Below are positions 1 through 7,482 of a stretch of DNA of 64,000 nucleotides, piece by piece (position 1 is the stretch's first letter; each line of letters opens with the position of its first letter). The notes below the pieces were generated by a model. The model was not told the origin of the DNA. It made no database searches and saw only the letters and a program-made list of their open reading frames with translations. The translations under genes and the position numbers were made by a program. The stretch is from Desulfobacterales bacterium (GTDB lineage: Bacteria; Desulfobacterota; Desulfobacteria; Desulfobacterales; JAAELO01): assembly GCA_024226555.1 (NCBI GenBank), contig JAAELO010000198.1, positions 1 through 64,000 of the forward strand, given 5' to 3'.

Positions 1-2
1 CA

Positions 3-132
3 GGGAACCTCTAATAATTAGAATATTTGATGAAAAACAAGGCATAACAAAAAATAACGGGTTGATTTTACTACAGTTTTATTTTTGATATAACGATGTG
101 TTTCGCAAAAAGATCAGTTATTAGAGGTTCCC
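3..132. repeat. Terminal-inverted-repeat element, copy 1 (complete)
   Basis: A 130-bp element with perfect 15-bp inverted ends, GGGAACCTCTAATAA at 3-17 and TTATTAGAGGTTCCC at 118-132. It has no coding capacity. It matches the copy at 31447-31575 almost throughout (about nine substitutions and one indel by eye) and, in inverted orientation, the copy at 763-891. Size, inverted ends and lack of an ORF fit a MITE-like non-autonomous element. I see no clear target-site duplication. Confidence 0.85.
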
Positions 133-762
133 TCCATATATAAAACCAATAGATTCTATCAGAGAGTTAAAATTGTTCTGATTTTAGAATTAAAAACCTT
201 TTCAATAGGATCAATTTCACATCCTTATGTCAACTCATAATATAAAAATGTTATTGTTTTAATGGTTTTCTGAATCAAATATATGAAAGATAAATAGCAG
301 TCATAGTCAATAAGAAAACACTCCACAACCCTGTCTTTAGGGGCGCGTCAAGACATTCACTATAAATAGCTTCAAAAAAACACCTCTTTTTTAACCTGTT
401 AAAACTTTATCATTCTGCGTAATTCGATTGATCCCAACTTCAATTATTTCCTGAAACTTTTCCTTTATCGTTTTTAACCGTTAATACATGAAACTATTAT
501 TGGCTTGATCGGATCAGGAATTGTACCAAGGTCTTTCAATTCAACATCTTCCTGCTTTTGGAGCGCCAGCATTACTTCTTTCTGAAGAATGGCAAAATCT
601 ACTCTACCCTGTAATTTTTTAAGGGTATCTCTAACAACCTCTTTTACTACCAAATATAGTCAAATTTTAGTATAAGGCTTTTTCAATCAAAAACAACTTT
701 TCATACCAAGATGTCACCCTTTTTTATGTAGCAAAGGACATGGGTTAAATCATTTGACCTTA
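133..762. other. Mostly non-coding stretch between two repeat copies
   Basis: About 630 bases without an intact gene. The only coding-like signal is the short minus-strand open stretch at 474-659, listed separately. The rest is AT-rich, with short homopolymer runs and no convincing start codon with a ribosome binding site. Confidence 0.5.
474..659 (-). pseudogene. Possible 3' remnant of an unidentified gene
   Basis: An open stretch of about 60 codons on the minus strand, ending at a TAA at 474-476. Its translation has protein-like composition (segments such as VDFAILQKEVMLALQKQ and LKDLGTIPDPIKPII), but there is no credible start or ribosome binding site, and an in-frame stop lies just upstream. 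It sits between two copies of the inverted-repeat element. It may be the C-terminal end of a decayed gene. I do not recognise the family, and chance is a real alternative. Confidence 0.25.
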
Positions 763-891
763 GGGAATCTCTAATAACTGTTCTTTTGGCAAAATACTTT
801 GTTATTTCCAAAAAAAACTGTAATAAAATCGGCTCGTTATTTTTTGAAATGGCTTGTATTTTATCCAAAATTCTAATTATTAGAGGTTCCC
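763..891. repeat. Terminal-inverted-repeat element, copy 2 (complete, inverted)
   Basis: A 129-bp element with ends GGGAATCTCTAATAA (763-777) and TTATTAGAGGTTCCC (877-891). The reverse complement aligns along its length with copy 1, including an internal ATTTTATTACAGTTTT-like core. The ends differ at one position, where the left T pairs with the right G (a G-U wobble if transcribed). It lies just downstream of the YigZ-family gene stop at 910. Confidence 0.8.
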
Positions 892-909
892 ATTAATCAA
901 TTACAAAAA

Positions 910-1515
910 TTATAAGTTTTCTGTGAGTTGTATTCTGCCTGATGTTATATTTTTTACGGTATTTTCAAAACTTACTTTATCCTGTTTTGGAAGTTCAATT
1001 TCAAGACATACTTCAGCTTCAAATTTTTCATTAATAATCTTTGCATCATAGGATTCGATGATCCTTTTTACAGCAGTTAGGTTTGCATAATCTAAAACAG
1101 CGGTTATAAAGATTGTATCTCTTTTTACTTTTGTGAGTAATTTACTTAGAGTATTCTTTACAGAACCTGAATAGGCCCTTACAAGGCCACCGGTTCCAAG
1201 CTTTGTTCCTCCGAAGTATCTTGTTACAACTACTGCTATTTCACCAATATCAGAGTGGAGAAGAACATTTAAAATGGGTTTTCCAGCTGTTCCGTGTGGC
1301 TCTCCATCATCGTTCATACCTATTTTGTTGGTATCTCCCGGTGGGCCTGCAACATATGCCCAGCAATTGTGAGATGCATCTGAAAACTCGTTTTTCATTT
1401 CAGCGATAAAGGTTTTTGCTTCTTTTTCTGTTGGTGCATGAATAACGGTCGTAATAAACCTGCTTCGTTTTATAGTTTCTTCATATCTGTATGAGTTTTC
1501 TGGAATTTTGTACAT
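910..1515 (-). CDS. yigZ: YigZ/IMPACT family protein
   Basis: A 201-residue protein of the UPF0029/Impact (YigZ, YvyE) family. The N-terminal half carries the family signature DDGEPHGTAGKPIL at residues 69-82 followed by RYFGGTKLGTGGLVRAY at about 99-115. The C-terminal half resembles the DUF1949 ferredoxin-like domain. Bacterial members have been linked to translation control through their similarity to eukaryotic IMPACT, but the biochemical role is unsettled. An ATG at 1560 would add 15 residues overlapping a repeat fragment; the family N-terminus (MYKIPENSYRYEE) supports 1515. The gene stands alone between repeat copies, so it is probably monocistronic. Confidence 0.9.
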   Translation of the reverse strand: MYKIPENSYRYEETIKRSRFITTVIHAPTEKEAKTFIAEMKNEFSDASHNCWAYVAGPPGDTNKIGMNDDGEPHGTAGKPILNVLLHSDIGEIAVVVTRYFGGTKLGTGGLVRAYSGSVKNTLSKLLTKVKRDTIFITAVLDYANLTAVKRIIESYDAKIINEKFEAEVCLEIELPKQDKVSFENTVKNITSGRIQLTENL

Positions 1516-1527
1516 TTTAAATTTATG

Positions 1528-1542
1528 TGAACCTCTAATAAT
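1528..1542. repeat. Inverted-repeat element, end fragment
   Basis: GTGAACCTCTAATAA matches the element terminus apart from the second base. It lies 12 bp upstream of the yigZ start, so one element end may supply part of that promoter or 5' UTR. No partner end is recognisable nearby. Confidence 0.5.
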
Positions 1543-1661
1543 GGTAAAGACAAGGGTCAAAAACTCCGTTGTAGCTTTCCCAAATTCATAAAATTTTATC
1601 TCCGGTGAGTTGGTAGGGTATTAATTTCACCCTATTCAACTTTTTTAAATTTTTACTTAAA

Positions 1662-1732
1662 GGGAATCTATAATAAATGTTCTTTTAAACAAATACTGCG
1701 TTTTTCAAAAAAGGAATTACCTTTAAACCAGA
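1662..1732. repeat. Inverted-repeat element, truncated copy
   Basis: It starts with GGGAATCTATAATAA and continues with a sequence like the left part of copy 2 (TGTTCTTTT, then a run ending in AAAAAA). It stops where the next copy begins, and its right end is missing. This gives a head-to-tail pair with the copy at 1733-1895. Confidence 0.6.
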
Positions 1733-1895
1733 GGGAATCTATAATAATTGCTCTTTTTGAGAAAAACTTCGTTATTACCCCAAAAAAACTGTTGTAAAAT
1801 CAGCTCGTTATTTTTTGTCATGCAGAGATTTTATAAAACTAAAAGCTTTTATAAACACTATATTTGAATCAAAACTCCAATTATTTGAGGTTTCC
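1733..1895. repeat. Inverted-repeat element, longer variant
   Basis: A 163-bp copy with a left end GGGAATCTATAATAA and a degenerate right end TTATTTGAGGTTTCC. Relative to the short copies it carries an extra internal module with the hairpin TTTATAAAA...TTTTATAAA around 1831-1856. The same module occurs at 5443-5542 and, inverted, at 26871-27058. It lies immediately downstream of the hydrolase gene stop. Confidence 0.7.
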
Positions 1896-1908
1896 TTAAC
1901 CTGACCAG

Positions 1909-2682
1909 TTAAGCAGGCATGAGTTCCTTTAGGAAATCACTAATTGCAATATTAACTTCTTCCGGTTTTTCAACCGGAGACATGTGCCCGGAACCTTTAA
2001 TACTAACATGAAAAGAGTTATCGACAGCATCTGCAATAAAAGTACCATATTTTGGAGGTGAGAGTTTATCTTCTTCTGCGGTTAGCACTAAAACTGGAAC
2101 CTTAACTTCATTTAATCTTTCCATAACATCAAAAGAGTTACATGCTATAAAATCATTATAAACAACTTCAGGATTCATTGAACGAAGATCATCAACCACA
2201 TATTTTAGTTTTGACTTTTCAGTTTTTTCAGAAATAGCAACCATATCAAAAGTATCGGCATACCCCTGAAAATCATCTCTGATCATATCAAAAATCATCC
2301 CCATTACTTTTAATTTAGCCCCGGTATTTATTACTATTCCAGCTTTGTAGTTCTCTTTTCCATCTAAAAGGAGTTGCTGAGTTATTGCTCCTCCCATGCT
2401 CAAGCCGCATATAACAGGAGATTTCATGTTTAAATCTTTTACAAATTGATCAACTACTTCTGCATAATCTGAAATTTTATCATTGCCCTGTTCTGTACTC
2501 CTTCCATGTCCCGGAAGATCAATAGCTACAATATTAAAATCATCGCTCAAAGATTGTATCTGGTATTTCCAGAAGATTGATGAGCTACCTGCACCGTGGA
2601 TAAAGATGAGAGTTGATTTTTCCTGAGAAAGTGGCCATGTACCTGTTAGAAATGTAATTCCATTAATACTTCTTTCAATCAT
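1909..2682 (-). CDS. Alpha/beta hydrolase
   Basis: A 257-residue alpha/beta-hydrolase fold protein. Visible elements are the oxyanion-loop HG at residues 29-30, the nucleophile elbow GLSMGG with Ser95, a likely acidic residue near 207 in a TAEEDKL context, and His233 in a GHMSPVEKP context, giving a complete Ser-Asp-His triad. The substrate cannot be read from the sequence. The start at 2682 is chosen because AAGGAG lies six bases upstream; the longer frame overlaps the preceding ArsR gene. It is the second gene of a two-gene unit, 28 bp downstream of the ArsR-type regulator, which probably controls it. Confidence 0.85.
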   Translation of the reverse strand: MIERSINGITFLTGTWPLSQEKSTLIFIHGAGSSSIFWKYQIQSLSDDFNIVAIDLPGHGRSTEQGNDKISDYAEVVDQFVKDLNMKSPVICGLSMGGAITQQLLLDGKENYKAGIVINTGAKLKVMGMIFDMIRDDFQGYADTFDMVAISEKTEKSKLKYVVDDLRSMNPEVVYNDFIACNSFDVMERLNEVKVPVLVLTAEEDKLSPPKYGTFIADAVDNSFHVSIKGSGHMSPVEKPEEVNIAISDFLKELMPA

Positions 2683-2710
2683 GTCTGCTCCTTGTTTTAG
2701 TTTAGGAAAC

Positions 2711-3064
2711 CTAAGATCCGCACGAATTATTATATTTGCAATCCTCACATGAATAATCATGAGGACACTTTTCAAAAGCTTTTAGGAAGAGTTGATCTAT
2801 CTCTTTTTTATACTCATACAGATTTTCTGCATCAACCGAATAGAAAACCCTGAATCCTTTTTTATTCTCTTTTAGAATACCAATATTTTTGAGATTTTTA
2901 ATATGTTGAGATGTGGCAGGTTGGGATATTTTCAATATTTCAGCAATATCTGTCACACATAATGTTTCATCCATATTTGAGGCAAGCATTTTAATTATCT
3001 TTAGCCTGTTCATATCCCCTAAAGCTTTAAAAACCTCGGATAGCATACTCATTCTGTTTTTCAT
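2711..3064 (-). CDS. ArsR-family transcriptional regulator with C-terminal cysteine cluster
   Basis: A 117-residue winged-helix repressor of the ArsR/SmtB family. The recognition helix region is ISQPATSQHIKNLKNIGIL (about residues 46-64), followed by a wing. The protein ends in a cysteine-rich tail with Cys100, Cys106, Cys109 and Cys115 (CPHDYSCEDCKYNNSC), which could bind zinc or an iron-sulfur cluster; Cys36 is an additional candidate. The start at 3064 has AAGGAG six bases upstream, while an earlier ATG at 3091 lacks one. It lies directly ahead of the alpha/beta hydrolase and probably represses this operon in response to a metal or redox signal. The ligand is inference. Confidence 0.85.
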   Translation of the reverse strand: MKNRMSMLSEVFKALGDMNRLKIIKMLASNMDETLCVTDIAEILKISQPATSQHIKNLKNIGILKENKKGFRVFYSVDAENLYEYKKEIDQLFLKAFEKCPHDYSCEDCKYNNSCGS

Positions 3065-3081
3065 CTTGTACTCCTTAGCGC

Positions 3082-3118
3082 ATATATTCATAAGTCTATA
3101 ACTATATACCTATGAACA
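3082..3118 (-). promoter_or_regulatory. Candidate ArsR operator/promoter
   Basis: An imperfect inverted repeat, ATATTCATA ... TATGAACAT, lies just upstream of the ArsR-type gene. AT-rich TATA-like hexamers sit between the arms. Position and AT-rich dyad symmetry fit autoregulation by an ArsR protein. No experimental motif was matched. Confidence 0.4.
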
Positions 3119-3230
3119 TGTCAACAAAATTCTCTCTATGTTTAATGTTCCTATCGTTCTCTAAACATAAAGTTTATCGCCAAAGGTCTGAAATGATATC
3201 GTAATAAATGACAAATATTAGTTATGACAA

Positions 3231-3819
3231 TCAAGATATAATATGACTAAAGAAGAGGCTATCTATATTTATCCCTGTAAAACTTTGGTGAGAGCCGGTA
3301 TTTTTTAAAAAAATTCTACTAAATGTACTGCTGTCCTCATAACTAACATCATAGATAATTTCTTCGAAAGTTTTCAAACCCTTTTCAAGATGTTTTTTTG
3401 CATTTTCAATTCTTACTCTCTGGAGATATTTCATTGGCGAATCTCCTGATTGGGAAACTGTCCATCCATAAGAAGAGCCCTTGCGGTTTGGTATGCAACC
3501 TCTTTTCCTGCATATTTAGCAACAAGATATAATGCAAGACCTCCTCCTGCATTAGCTCCACCTGAGCAAAAGAGATCTGTTTCATCTGTAATAAGTTTTT
3601 CTGGTTTTAGAATAACTTCAGGATATCGCCTGATAGAGTCATTAACAAAACCAATGAGTTGTAGCCGTTTTGTTGTTTAATAGACCTGTTCTGCAAGTTA
3701 AAAGGAACCTGTGCAAATACTGGCAATATCAGCACCTTTTTCATAGGCATCCATTAACCATGGGAATAGCAAATGTTGAAAGAGGCTCCTTCAGGTATTA
3801 AAACTGTAATTTTTCTCAT
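3231..3819 (-). pseudogene. Decayed GlxA-type AraC-family regulator
   Basis: Reading the minus strand in shifting frames reconstructs a regulator with an N-terminal DJ-1/PfpI domain and a C-terminal AraC helix-turn-helix. The start MRKITVLIPEGASFN (3819) is followed by a deletion. Then come ADIASICTGSF, a frameshifted NNKTATTHW, RRYPEVILKPEKLITDE, FCSGGANAGGGLALYL and AYQTARALLMDGQ. After another deletion, GDSPMKYLQRVRIENAKKHLE and a second HTH segment follow, with the tail frameshifted. In-frame stops, at least two frameshifts and missing central sequence mark it as non-functional. The 67-codon open stretch at 3231-3434 is only its C-terminal piece. Confidence 0.8.
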
Positions 3820-3947
3820 AATTATCTCATTTCTTTTTTCATGACGCATATCAACATTTTATAGTCGTATATGCCACTTCCAAAATAAAATTACAAGGTT
3901 TAATATGGAATCAAAATTAAGAACAAATAAAATAAAAGGAGAATAAA

Positions 3948-4475
3948 ATGTCATTATTACAAACTGTTAAACCTGAAAATGCTGAGGGAAAAGTTAAGGA
4001 AGCATACGATTATTTTAATGGAATGGCGGGAATGATTCCACTGCCAATCCAAATGGTCAGCACAAGTCCTGATATACTCACAAATCTGATTGATACTGTG
4101 AAATATTATGTGAACGAATCCAATCTTAGTACATCATTTCTTGCCCACATAAGGCTTTTTATATCAATAGATGAGGACTACACCTATTGTATCAATCTTA
4201 ACCAGGAACTTTTAAAGGGCATGTGTGAATATGATGATGGTAGCATTGATGCTTTGTTGAATGATGTAAATAACGCTCTTCTTGAGAAAAAGGAGATTGA
4301 ACTTCTTAAATTTGTTATTAAAGCGGTTTCAGATCCGGCAACAACTGAAAAATCTGATATTGTAAACCTTAATAAAGCTGGCTGGACTGACAAAGATATA
4401 TATGAAGCAGTGAACGAAGGATTGCTGATGTTAACCCGTGGAATCGCATTCAAAGCTTTTAAGATGGCAGAATAA
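3948..4475 (+). CDS. Carboxymuconolactone decarboxylase/AhpD-like protein
   Basis: A 175-residue mostly helical protein resembling the CMD/AhpD-like superfamily. The N-terminal motif VKPENAEGKVKEAYDYF and the segment MIPLPIQMVSTSPDIL are typical of that group. The canonical AhpD CxxC pair is not present: the corresponding region reads DYTYCINLNQELLKGMC, with two widely spaced cysteines, so peroxidase-type thiol chemistry is doubtful. The start has AAAGGAG seven bases upstream. The gene is monocistronic and converges with the MaoC-like gene. Confidence 0.65.
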   Translation: MSLLQTVKPENAEGKVKEAYDYFNGMAGMIPLPIQMVSTSPDILTNLIDTVKYYVNESNLSTSFLAHIRLFISIDEDYTYCINLNQELLKGMCEYDDGSIDALLNDVNNALLEKKEIELLKFVIKAVSDPATTEKSDIVNLNKAGWTDKDIYEAVNEGLLMLTRGIAFKAFKMAE

Positions 4476-4488
4476 GAAACAAGATTAG

Positions 4489-4515
4489 AAAAAACTGGGG
4501 ATCAATAAGATCCCC
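4489..4515 (-). terminator. Intrinsic terminator between convergent genes
   Basis: A 7-bp stem GGGGATC/GATCCCC with a 5-base loop lies at 4497-4515. Read on the minus strand it is followed by AGTTTTTT, so it best terminates the MaoC-like gene that stops at 4522. It may also slow plus-strand transcription from the gene ending at 4475. Confidence 0.7.
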
Positions 4516-4521
4516 TATAGT

Positions 4522-5388
4522 TCAGATTCTTTCAAGCTTACCACTTATACAAGGTCTTTCGTTCCCCTCACAGTAGAGATCAAACCGGTTGCTATTTTCT
4601 TCAAACAAGTTTTTTTGAGTTAATTCACTATTAAAGTAAACCGGACCTTTAAAAAAGAGATCCAGTTTCAGTGGACCATCACCTGATATTTCAGGTAATG
4701 ATTCTATACATTTTGAACTAACAAGAACAGGTTGGGCAAAATCTCTCTTAAAACCTAACTTTCTTGCATATCTTTTACTATAGTGTATACCATTACTATC
4801 CCCCATGATTCTTGCAAAACCTAATCGATTTTTAGCAGGTAAAAACCATTTTTTTAGAATTTCGGCATCTGGGATTTCTTCAAGCTTGTGGGGCTTATAA
4901 TTTTGATCTGCACCTTCTTTTTTTTCGGGTATAAAAAGAGTTGACCTGTTTTCCCAAACTGTTTCCCCATTAGATTCAATCTGTGAATCTATATAAAACT
5001 CCATACCGTTTTTAATATAATTCTTACCATTGCTTCTACTTCTGATCAGAAGTTTTGCATTCTTTTCAATATCCTTGTAGGTTGTAGTAGTATTCCGAAT
5101 GGTCAACATTTTAAACATAGGTACTCGAATCTCTTTTTGACTTATCAAAAAGAGATTAAGGGGATACATCATTGTGAACGGGTATAATATGTTGAGAGAA
5201 TTTTTTTTCTGAAGATTACAGATCTTATTAAACTTATCTATATATTTATTATTTAATTTAATATCCTTCCACTCAACCTCAATATCATCTATCTCACCTG
5301 CTCTTTTGAGCCTGTGTTTTTTTGTTTTATATGCTTTTAATAAGGTTCTTAAAGAGGATGGCCTGTTTGATACAATCATTTTTTTCAT
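4522..5388 (-). CDS. MaoC-like acyl dehydratase (hot-dog fold)
   Basis: A 288-residue protein with a double hot-dog look. The C-terminal half contains ARIMGDSNGIHYSKRYARKLGF and then FAQPVLVSS, matching the MaoC/hydratase-2 pattern (A-x2-GD-x2-PIH with catalytic Asp and His). The N-terminal half (MMYPLNLFLISQKEIRVPMF) resembles the degenerate first hot-dog of acyl dehydratases. It probably hydrates or binds enoyl thioesters. The start at 5388 is preferred because GAGG precedes it at good spacing; an upstream in-frame ATG at 5424 lies inside the putative operator. It is probably repressed by the MarR protein encoded upstream. Confidence 0.75.
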   Translation of the reverse strand: MKKMIVSNRPSSLRTLLKAYKTKKHRLKRAGEIDDIEVEWKDIKLNNKYIDKFNKICNLQKKNSLNILYPFTMMYPLNLFLISQKEIRVPMFKMLTIRNTTTTYKDIEKNAKLLIRSRSNGKNYIKNGMEFYIDSQIESNGETVWENRSTLFIPEKKEGADQNYKPHKLEEIPDAEILKKWFLPAKNRLGFARIMGDSNGIHYSKRYARKLGFKRDFAQPVLVSSKCIESLPEISGDGPLKLDLFFKGPVYFNSELTQKNLFEENSNRFDLYCEGNERPCISGKLERI

Positions 5389-5415
5389 TGTTTTTTCCTC
5401 GTAAAAATTAATTTT

Positions 5416-5429
5416 GTTCGACATCGAAC
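5416..5429. promoter_or_regulatory. Putative MarR operator upstream of the MaoC-like gene
   Basis: GTTCGACATCGAAC has perfect 6-bp dyad arms (GTTCGA/TCGAAC) around a 2-base centre. A near-identical site (one mismatch) lies directly upstream of the MarR gene at 5984-5997. Their shared presence suggests one regulator binds both. Confidence 0.6.
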
Positions 5430-5442
5430 TAATATGATATAT

Positions 5443-5542
5443 AACCTCTCATAATTGTCCTTTGATTGAAGTGCAGAGATTTTATAAAACTAAAAGCTTT
5501 TATAAACGTTGCACTTCAATCAAAATCCAAATTATTAGAGGC
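5443..5542. repeat. Inverted-repeat element with nested long hairpin
   Basis: A 100-bp copy whose left end is degenerate (ACCTCTCATAATT) and whose right end reads AATTATTAGAGGCT. Inside is a perfect 15-bp inverted pair, TTTGATTGAAGTGCA and TGCACTTCAATCAAA. These flank the GAGATTTTATAAAACT module with its own TTTATAAAA/TTTTATAAA stem. It sits between the MarR gene and the MaoC-like gene and could form a large hairpin in a shared transcript. Confidence 0.7.
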
Positions 5543-5973
5543 TACATGATATTACTGTTTATTTTCCTGAGAAGCTTAGCAAGGTGCAGTCTGTCTTCAA
5601 CTCCCATATCCTGATACACCTTATCTATCAAACGCTTTGAGATACTTTTTAAATCCCCGCCAATACTTTTACCCTTAGCAGTCAGAGATATTATGAATGA
5701 TCTTTTATCATTCACATCCTTTCTCTTATCAATAAAACCTAATTTTATAAGCTTTTCAATAAGAGTTGTTACAGTAGATTTTTTACGATCGATAAGCTTT
5801 GCAATATCTTTCATTGAAAGCTCTTTATGAGAAAAAAGAACATATAAAATATCACCATGAATAGGAAGAAGCCCTTTAATATTATGATTCTTAAGTTCAG
5901 CAATAATAAATTTGTGAGCTTTATCCCTGATCTGTGAAATTGTATATATTATTAATTCTGTTTCATTAAGCAT
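5542..5973 (-). CDS. MarR-family transcriptional regulator
   Basis: A 143-residue winged helix-turn-helix protein. The MarR core spans roughly residues 35-110, with the recognition helix in DIAKLIDRKKSTVTTLIEKLIKLGFI and the wing DVNDKRSFIISLTAKG. N- and C-terminal helices would form the dimer interface. A near-palindromic operator lies just upstream of its start (5984-5997), and a matching site lies ahead of the MaoC-like gene downstream. That suggests autorepression and control of that acyl-modifying gene, perhaps in response to a fatty acyl or aromatic ligand. The ligand is inference. Its last codons run into a copy of the inverted-repeat element. Confidence 0.88.
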   Translation of the reverse strand: MLNETELIIYTISQIRDKAHKFIIAELKNHNIKGLLPIHGDILYVLFSHKELSMKDIAKLIDRKKSTVTTLIEKLIKLGFIDKRKDVNDKRSFIISLTAKGKSIGGDLKSISKRLIDKVYQDMGVEDRLHLAKLLRKINSNIM

Positions 5974-5983
5974 AATTCATATT

Positions 5984-5997
5984 GTACGACATCGAAC
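5984..5997. promoter_or_regulatory. Putative MarR autoregulatory operator
   Basis: GTACGACATCGAAC lies 11 bp upstream of the MarR start codon and matches the site at 5416-5429 in 13 of 14 positions. The dyad has one mismatch between arms. Confidence 0.6.
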
Positions 5998-6220
5998 TAT
6001 ATGTCAAATATTTTTCTATTAAAAATGGTCTCTTTACAATTCTTAATATTTGTTTAACTATATTTAATAAAGTGTCTATATGATTAATAATCATACTTTT
6101 ATTGAGATTTATATTGCTCAAAGACAAAGTCACTTACTTGCATTTATTCTTCAAATAGTAATAATAAATTTAAAAGGCGGATATTAGAAATTCCCTTGAA
6201 CTCAAACTTACGAGAAAAAA

Positions 6221-6823
6221 ATGAAACTTAAAAACCTGATATTTATTTTGCTTTTTATTATTCCTGTCTCCTCCTATGGAGGGACTAAAGTTCTGTTTTT
6301 AGGAGATTCTATATCCGCAGGACAAGGTGTTGAAAAAGAGGAAGCCTATCCATCACTAATAGATGAAATACTTAAAACAAAAGGTTACAATGTCAAAGTT
6401 ATAAATGGCAGCATTAGTGGATCTACAACCGCAAGTGCCTTATCAAGGCTGAAATGGTTTAAAAGAGCCAAAATTGATATACTGGTTCTTGCACTTGGTG
6501 CAAACGACGGGCTTAGAGGTTTACCCGTCATTAAAATGAAGGAGAACCTTGATAAGACAATTCTTTACGCCCAAAAGAGTGGAATGAAAATTATATTGGC
6601 AGGCATGATGATACCACCCAACTACGGTAAGTCTTATACAAAAAGCTTTAAAAAAGTTTATATAGATCTTGCAAAAAAATACAGTGTTGTTTTTATCCCG
6701 TTTTTACTTGAGGGAGTTGGAGGAAACCCTGAACTTAATCAGGCTGATGGTATACACCCAAACAGAACGGGACAAAAGATAATAGCAAAGCACGTTCTTA
6801 AATATATATTGGAGCAACTATGA
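6221..6823 (+). CDS. tesA: SGNH/GDSL lipolytic enzyme, TesA-like
   Basis: A 200-residue secreted esterase/thioesterase of the SGNH family. A hydrophobic signal peptide covers residues 1-20. The blocks are GDS (Ser30), a Gly-containing block II, GAND (Asn95), and DGIHP with Asp176 and His179, giving a complete triad and oxyanion set. It resembles E. coli TesA (acyl-CoA thioesterase I/lysophospholipase L1). Its stop overlaps the start of the ABC ATPase gene by four bases (ATGA), so the two are translationally coupled; the neighbourhood matches the widespread tesA-ybbA-ybbP grouping. No strong ribosome binding site is visible before this start. Confidence 0.88.
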   Translation: MKLKNLIFILLFIIPVSSYGGTKVLFLGDSISAGQGVEKEEAYPSLIDEILKTKGYNVKVINGSISGSTTASALSRLKWFKRAKIDILVLALGANDGLRGLPVIKMKENLDKTILYAQKSGMKIILAGMMIPPNYGKSYTKSFKKVYIDLAKKYSVVFIPFLLEGVGGNPELNQADGIHPNRTGQKIIAKHVLKYILEQL

Positions 6824-7482
6824 TTTTAAATGTTAAAAATGTAAGTAAATCCTATCCTCAACCAGAGAGAGGAAATCTTCAGGTACTGACTGATTGCAGC
6901 TTCGGAATTAGTAAAGGTGAAACAACTGCCATTACAGGACAATCCGGGAGTGGCAAAACAACACTTCTTTCTCTTATTGCCGGACTGGACAGTCCTGACA
7001 GCGGATCTGTAATTTTAGACGGAACAGATATTAATGGGATGAGTGAGGATAAACTTGCACGGTTCAGGGCCAGAAAAACAGGGATGATTTTCCAGCAGTT
7101 TCATCTTATGCCACATTTAACGGCTGAAGAGAATGTAAAACTTCCAATTGAGATATTAAAATCAGATAGAATTGAGGAAAAGGCTCTTAGTATACTTGAA
7201 AAAGTAGGATTAACAGACAGAAAAGACCATATGCCAGGGCAGTTAAGTGGTGGCGAATGTCAAAGAGTAGCCATCGCAAGAGCTCTTGTGGTTGAACCGA
7301 AAGTTCTGTTAGCAGATGAACCAACCGGAAATCTTGATGTTAAAACCGGTGATATAGTAGCAGATCTTCTATTTGATCTTGTGGATTCATCAAATATGAC
7401 TCTTGTGGTTGTAACCCATAATCCTGATTTAGCTTCCCGTTGCGAACGCGAGCTTACACTTGCCAAAGGAAAGCTTGTATGA
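6820..7482 (+). CDS. ybbA: ABC transporter ATPase, LolD/YbbA type
   Basis: A 220-residue ABC ATPase of the MacB/LolD/YbbA group. Walker A is GQSGSGKTT at residues 40-48, the Q-loop is FQQFH at 91-95, the signature LSGGE is at 142-146, Walker B is VLLADEP at 162-168 with catalytic Glu167, and the H-switch is His200. All key residues are intact. It overlaps both the upstream TesA-like gene and the downstream permease by ATGA, so the three form an operon. With the YbbP-type permease it probably acts as a mechanotransmission-type or lipid/lipoprotein-handling exporter at the inner membrane. The substrate is unknown. Confidence 0.9.
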   Translation: MILNVKNVSKSYPQPERGNLQVLTDCSFGISKGETTAITGQSGSGKTTLLSLIAGLDSPDSGSVILDGTDINGMSEDKLARFRARKTGMIFQQFHLMPHLTAEENVKLPIEILKSDRIEEKALSILEKVGLTDRKDHMPGQLSGGECQRVAIARALVVEPKVLLADEPTGNLDVKTGDIVADLLFDLVDSSNMTLVVVTHNPDLASRCERELTLAKGKLV

